From: Acetobacter farinalis
GTDB lineage: Bacteria; Pseudomonadota; Alphaproteobacteria; Acetobacterales; Acetobacteraceae
Reading direction: 5' to 3'
Assembly: GCF_026240015.1 (NCBI RefSeq)
Contig: NZ_JAPIUX010000001.1
Coordinates: 690,485-754,484, forward strand
Length of the DNA: 64,000 nt
In this document: positions 60,713 to 64,000 of the stretch, piece after piece
Position numbering within the stretch: the first letter of the stretch is position 1
How the letters are laid out: each line of letters starts with the position of its first letter
Notes under the pieces: generated by a model
Database searches by the model: none
What the model was told of the DNA's origin: nothing
Seen by the model: only the letters and a program-made list of their open reading frames with translations
Position numbers and translations under genes: made by a program

Positions 60713-61159
60713 TCACCTGCGGAGCACGCCTGTTTTCAGCGCCGTGCGAAAGGCTTCAAGCGTTGCATCACTTACAAAATGCTCCATGCCTTCCGCATCT
60801 AGCCGCGCTGTCACGGCATCCACGCCGAGGGCAAGCAGGAACTCTTCAACAAGCTGATGTCGCGCCCGGACGGTTTCCGCCAGCGCCAGCCCGGCATCGG
60901 TCAGGAAGATGCCCCGATAGGGTTTGCGTGTCACAAAGCCTTCCGCCACCAGACGGACGAGCATTTTCGCCACGGTTGGTTGAGACACGCCAAGGCGGTC
61001 CGCAATATCAACCTGCCTGGCCTCCTGCCCTTCTGTCAGCAGATCATCAATCAGTTCCACATAGTCCTCAATCAGGACATTGCGCCGTGCCTCGCGCGCG
61101 TGCCGAAACCCTTCACACTGGCTTTCAACATCAGGCATGACCGGCTGGCGTTCTTTCAA
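60713..61159 (-). CDS. mntR: Manganese-responsive transcriptional regulator MntR
   Basis: DtxR-family metal sensor that represses mntH when Mn2+ is sufficient. It is 148 residues from a TTG at 61159 that has GGAGG seven bases upstream; an ATG at 61138 has no such site. The winged helix (about 28-88) shows RQVDIADRLGVSQPTVAKMLVRLVAEGFV. The dimerisation/metal region has RHQLVEEFLLALGVD and AEGMEHFVSDATLEAF, with the Glu/His ligand pattern of MntR. It lacks the SH3 domain of DtxR. Divergent from mntH. Confidence 0.92.
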   Translation of the reverse strand: MKERQPVMPDVESQCEGFRHAREARRNVLIEDYVELIDDLLTEGQEARQVDIADRLGVSQPTVAKMLVRLVAEGFVTRKPYRGIFLTDAGLALAETVRARHQLVEEFLLALGVDAVTARLDAEGMEHFVSDATLEAFRTALKTGVLRR

Positions 61160-61271
61160 CGGGAGACCTCCGTCTGCGGGGGCGGCGTTTAACCGCGTGC
61201 TGGGGAGCTATAGCCAATCAGGCCGCGGAGCAAAAGCATTCCGGCTGCCTGTATCCATGCAGGGTCACGAA

Positions 61272-61309
61272 AATATGCATAAACTTTACCTTATAGCCTA
61301 TTGCATATT
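61272..61309. promoter_or_regulatory. Candidate MntR operator between mntR and mntH
   Basis: AATATGCA (61272-61279) and TGCATATT (61302-61309) are perfect inverted 8-base arms, 22 bases apart, in a notably AT-rich patch about 50-90 bases before mntH. The space between them contains TTATAGCCTAT, which could hold the -10 of mntH. This suits binding by a dimeric or tetrameric MntR. Confidence 0.5.
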
Positions 61310-61360
61310 ATTTCGCTGCCCCTGTAGTGTTTCTTACTGTTTTCAAGCAAAGCCCTCTTC

Positions 61361-62716
61361 ATGCCCTCCACCCCGGACACACGATACGGTTCTTTCAGGA
61401 AGCCTGTTTTTTCCACGCAGGACAGCCGCCTGAGCCTGCCTGAAGCCCATGCGTCCGTTCCCGTTCCGGAAGGCGCTTCCAGACTGCGGCGCTTTCTTGC
61501 ATTTGCCGGGCCGGGATACATGGTGTCCGTCGGGTATATGGACCCCGGCAACTGGGCGACAGATCTGGCAGGCGGGGCGCAGTTCGGTTTTACCCTGCTG
61601 TCTGTCATCCTGCTGTCCAACCTGATGGCCATTCTGCTTCAGTCTCTGGCGGCCCGGCTGGGAATTGCGACCGGGCATGATCTGGCGCAAGCCTGCCGGG
61701 CCTATTTTCCGCGCCGGGTGAATATTGTGCTCTGGCTGGCCTGTGAGGTTGCAATCATCGCGTGCGATCTGGCCGAGGTTATCGGCACAGCCATTGCCCT
61801 TCAGTTGCTGTTTGGCATCCCTCTGCTGTTGGGGGCGTGCCTTTCCGCGCTGGATGCGTTTTTGCTGCTGCTCCTCATGCGCCTTGGCTTCAGGTGGCTG
61901 GAGGCCTTTGTCATGGCGCTTCTCGGGCTGATTGCCCTCTGTTTTGCCGTGCAGATTATTGCAGCCGCTCCCCCGGTTGCCGCGATCCTGAAGGGCTTCA
62001 TGCCGTCTCCAGTCATTCTGACCAATCCGCAGATGCTGTATGTCGCCATTGGGATCGTCGGGGCGACGGTCATGCCGCATAACCTCTATCTGCATTCCGC
62101 ACTGGTGCAGACCCGCACCTATGCACGCACGCCCGCCGGCAGGCGCGAGGCCATTCGCTGGTCCACATTGGACAGCACCATAGCTCTCATGCTGGCCCTG
62201 TTCGTGAATGCAGGCATTCTGATTGTGGCGGCCACGGCGTTTCATACCACAGGGCATCAGGATGTTGCGGAGATTGATCAGGCCTACACGCTGATCTCCC
62301 CCATTCTGGGGCTGAGCATCGCCTCGACCTTATTTGCCGTGGCGCTGCTGGCAGCGGGCACCAATTCGACCGTAACCGGCACACTGGCCGGGCAGATTAT
62401 CATGGAAGGGTTCCTGCACCTGCGCATGGCCCCATGGGCGCGCAGGTTTCTGACACGAGGCCTCGCCATTCTGCCCGTTATTCTGGTCACGGTGCTTTTT
62501 GGCTCCAAAGGTGTCGGGAACCTGCTGGTTTTCAGCCAGATTGTTCTCTCCATGCAGTTGCCTTTTGCCGTGATTCCGCTGGTGATGTTTGCGTCTGATC
62601 GTCAGAAAATGGGCGAATTCGTGCTTTCCCGACCCGCCTCACTCCTCGCATGGGGTGTGGCGGGTATTATCCTGATCCTCAATTTCAAGCTGCTTTACGA
62701 TACGGTGTGCGGGTAA
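61361..62716 (+). CDS. mntH: Nramp-family divalent metal (Mn2+) proton symporter
   Basis: Inner-membrane importer of manganese. It is 451 residues with 11 predicted helices. The first metal-site motif, DPGN, is at 61-64 within GYMDPGNWATDLAGG. The second is in IVGATVMPHNLYLHSALV (MPHN). The N-terminal 40 residues are hydrophilic and variable. Divergent mntR and the inverted repeat between them support Mn2+ rather than Fe2+ as the main substrate. Confidence 0.95.
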   Translation: MPSTPDTRYGSFRKPVFSTQDSRLSLPEAHASVPVPEGASRLRRFLAFAGPGYMVSVGYMDPGNWATDLAGGAQFGFTLLSVILLSNLMAILLQSLAARLGIATGHDLAQACRAYFPRRVNIVLWLACEVAIIACDLAEVIGTAIALQLLFGIPLLLGACLSALDAFLLLLLMRLGFRWLEAFVMALLGLIALCFAVQIIAAAPPVAAILKGFMPSPVILTNPQMLYVAIGIVGATVMPHNLYLHSALVQTRTYARTPAGRREAIRWSTLDSTIALMLALFVNAGILIVAATAFHTTGHQDVAEIDQAYTLISPILGLSIASTLFAVALLAAGTNSTVTGTLAGQIIMEGFLHLRMAPWARRFLTRGLAILPVILVTVLFGSKGVGNLLVFSQIVLSMQLPFAVIPLVMFASDRQKMGEFVLSRPASLLAWGVAGIILILNFKLLYDTVCG

Positions 62717-62813
62717 CGCCCCCGGCCCTTCATCCCTGCCGCAGGGAACATCTCGGCGTGTGAACAGTTCTCATTGAGAAGAGTCCTGTTTCCGCCCGGT
62801 AAAGAAGGTTGGC

Positions 62814-63875
62814 ATGCTGCATCACGGTTCATATCCACGCCGCACCCTTCCCTTGGCCATTGGAGAGTATGCCTTGCTGGGGGACTGCCATACCGCCGCG
62901 CTGGTCGGGCGGGATGGCACTCTGGACTGGCTCTGCCTGCCGCGTTTTGACAGTCCCGCCTGTATGGCCGCGCTGCTCGGCACGTCTGAGCATGGGCACT
63001 GGAGCCTCTGCCCGGATGAACCGGTGCTCAGCTCACATCGGCAGTACCGTGATGACACGCTTGTTCTGGAAACCACGTTCGTGACCGCGGGTGGTGAGGT
63101 CACGCTGGTTGACTACATGCCGGTCGAGCAGGAACACCGTACCCTGATCCGCCAGATCAAGGGCGTGAAAGGCAGGGTCAGGATGCGCTTCACCCTGCTC
63201 CTGCGCTTTGATTACGGGCTGACAGTGCCCTGGGTTACATCTTCGCATGATGGGCAGGGCCTCCGTGCCATTGCCGGGCCGGATCAAGTCGTCGTGCGTT
63301 CCACAGTGCCGCTGCACGATGGACCACACCGGACGATTGAGGCTTTTTTTGAGGTCAGGGAAGGCCAGACCGAGAGCTTTGTTCTGCTGCATGCCGCGTC
63401 TCACTGCCCGGTTCCCACGCCCCCTGTGGATGTAGAAGCCACGCTGGCGCAGACAGAGGCGTGGTGGCGTGCGTGGTGTGCGCAGTGTACCTATCGCGGC
63501 CCCTGGCGGGAGGCCGTCATGCGGTCTCTCATAGTGCTCAAGGCTCTGACCTATGCGCCCACAGGGGGGATTGTCGCCGCGCCCACAACCTCTTTGCCGG
63601 AAGATCCGGGCGGGACCAGAAACTGGGATTACCGGTATTGCTGGCTACGTGACGCCAGCCTGACTCTGGCTGCCTTTATATCCTGCGGCTATTCTTCAGA
63701 GGCTCAGGCATGGCGGGACTGGTTGCACCGCAGCATTGCCGGAGAAGCCCGACAGATGCAGATCATGTATGGTGTCTGTGGAGAGCGAAACCTGCAGGAA
63801 TGGAGTGTCGGGTATCTCCCCGGATATCATGGTGCGCGCCCGGTACGCGTGGGCAATGCGGCGTCGGACCAGGTG
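62814..63875 (+). pseudogene. Glycoside hydrolase family 15 protein (glucoamylase/trehalase-like), interrupted by an IS element
   Basis: The N-terminal 354 codons of a GH15-type protein of normally about 600 residues. The start MLHHGSYPRRTLPLAIGEYALLGDCHTAALVGRDGTLDWLCLPRFDSP matches the family N-terminal beta domain. The catalytic (alpha/alpha)6 barrel begins near residue 225 (REAVMRSLIVLKALTY) and has GTRNWDYRYCWLRDASLTL, the first active-site region. After RVGNAASDQV the family sequence stops abruptly at 63875. The next 13 codons, to TGA at 63917, come from the inserted element. The second catalytic glutamate region is missing, so the product should be inactive. A metal or carbohydrate role in the host is not evident from context. 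Confidence 0.88.
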
Positions 63876-64000
63876 GAGGGTTCGAAAAACCCCCTGGTTT
63901 TGAGAGCTGCTCTGTGATTCCATTTCCCTTGAGTTGATTGGGGGCATGGATCATGAAGCAGACTGGTTTCTTTGATGTTGAAGAGCGGCTTGCTCGGCTG
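63876..64000 (+). mobile_element. IS5-family insertion sequence, left end (runs off the window)
   Basis: The break in GH15 homology coincides with GAGGGTTCGAAAAACCCC, a plausible left terminal repeat. A transposase start lies about 77 bases further in. Only 125 bases of the element are visible, so the right end, the target duplication and the length cannot be seen. The exact border could shift by a few bases. Confidence 0.8.
63953..64000 (+). CDS. IS5-family transposase (first 16 residues)
   Basis: The ATG at 63953 opens MKQTGFFDVEERLARL, which I recognise as the N-terminus of IS5-family transposases common in acetic acid bacteria and other alphaproteobacteria. GGGGG lies about eight bases upstream. 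The DDE catalytic residues are beyond the window end. The identification rests on 16 residues plus the disruption of the neighbouring gene. Confidence 0.75.
   Translation, partial: MKQTGFFDVEERLARL

Noticed and set aside
59132..60802. A 556-codon open frame antisense to guaB
   Set aside because: guaB on the minus strand carries all IMP dehydrogenase motifs. The antisense product is rich in His/Cys/Gly, typical of shadow frames.

Overview
The window reads as one ordinary chromosomal block of an alphaproteobacterium. An acetic acid bacterium (Acetobacteraceae) is the most likely source. The reasons are the alphaproteobacterial marker set (PopZ, NepR/PhyR/EcfG general stress response, origin-proximal gyrB-recF-dnaN-dnaA-rpsT-mutM-ubiE-coaBC-dut order), a complete glycerol operon, and an IS5-type transposase start of a kind I associate with acetic acid bacteria. 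The genus cannot be fixed from sequence alone. Nearly all the DNA is coding. I see no rRNA, CRISPR array or prophage.

Layout. 1-7334 (minus strand): a peptidyl-prolyl isomerase/chaperone gene (ppiD-like) leads translationally coupled trpE-trpG-trpD-trpC-moaC, followed by the 5' part of pdhA. 7558-11273 (plus): tpiA, secG, pyrG and kdsA, closed by a strong terminator. 11413-22082: replication start region genes gyrB, recF, dnaN, dnaA, rpsT and mutM on minus, then ubiE, coaBC and dut on plus. 22079-25211 (plus): an ABC transporter with a fused two-domain permease and an ATPase carrying an extra C-terminal domain, coupled to dut and without a binding protein. 25288-30952 (minus): msrA, valS, popZ, tolC. 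31258-31331: tRNA-Cys. 31547-33572: a divergent SDR reductase/GNAT-like acyltransferase pair. 33602-35635 (minus): nrdR-nusB-thiL. 35790: a divergent copper-chaperone-like protein. 36379-43490 (minus): an OmpA-like lipoprotein, recQ, glpR, glpD, glpF, glpK. 43613-47063: cydDC. 47194-51337: a general stress response locus (histidine kinase, NepR, two ECF sigma factors, divergent PhyR). 51380-53335: an ABC-F protein and tRNA-Val. 53547-60565: glutathione transferase, OmpR-type regulator, L,D-transpeptidase, CPA antiporter, RsmB-like methyltransferase, guaB. 60713-62716: divergent mntR/mntH with an operator-like inverted repeat. 62814-64000: a GH15 gene cut by an IS5-family element whose transposase runs off the window.

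How genes work together. Tryptophan synthesis steps E-G-D-C are stoichiometrically linked by 4-base overlaps. The glycerol genes form a full uptake-phosphorylation-oxidation unit behind a GlpR repressor and a recognisable TTCG-N4-CGAA operator. The stress locus holds every core part of the PhyR-NepR-EcfG partner switch plus a second sigma factor. mntR/mntH is a self-contained manganese homeostasis pair.

Most interesting points: the IS disruption of the GH15 gene, the SDR/GNAT pair as a possible ceramide-synthesis module, the doubled sigma factor in the stress locus, the orphan ABC transporter, the altered zinc-finger cysteines in MutM, and hairpins in the valS leader. Start codons were revised where ribosome binding sites or family N-termini supported it. 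All homology statements are from recognition by eye, not from searches.
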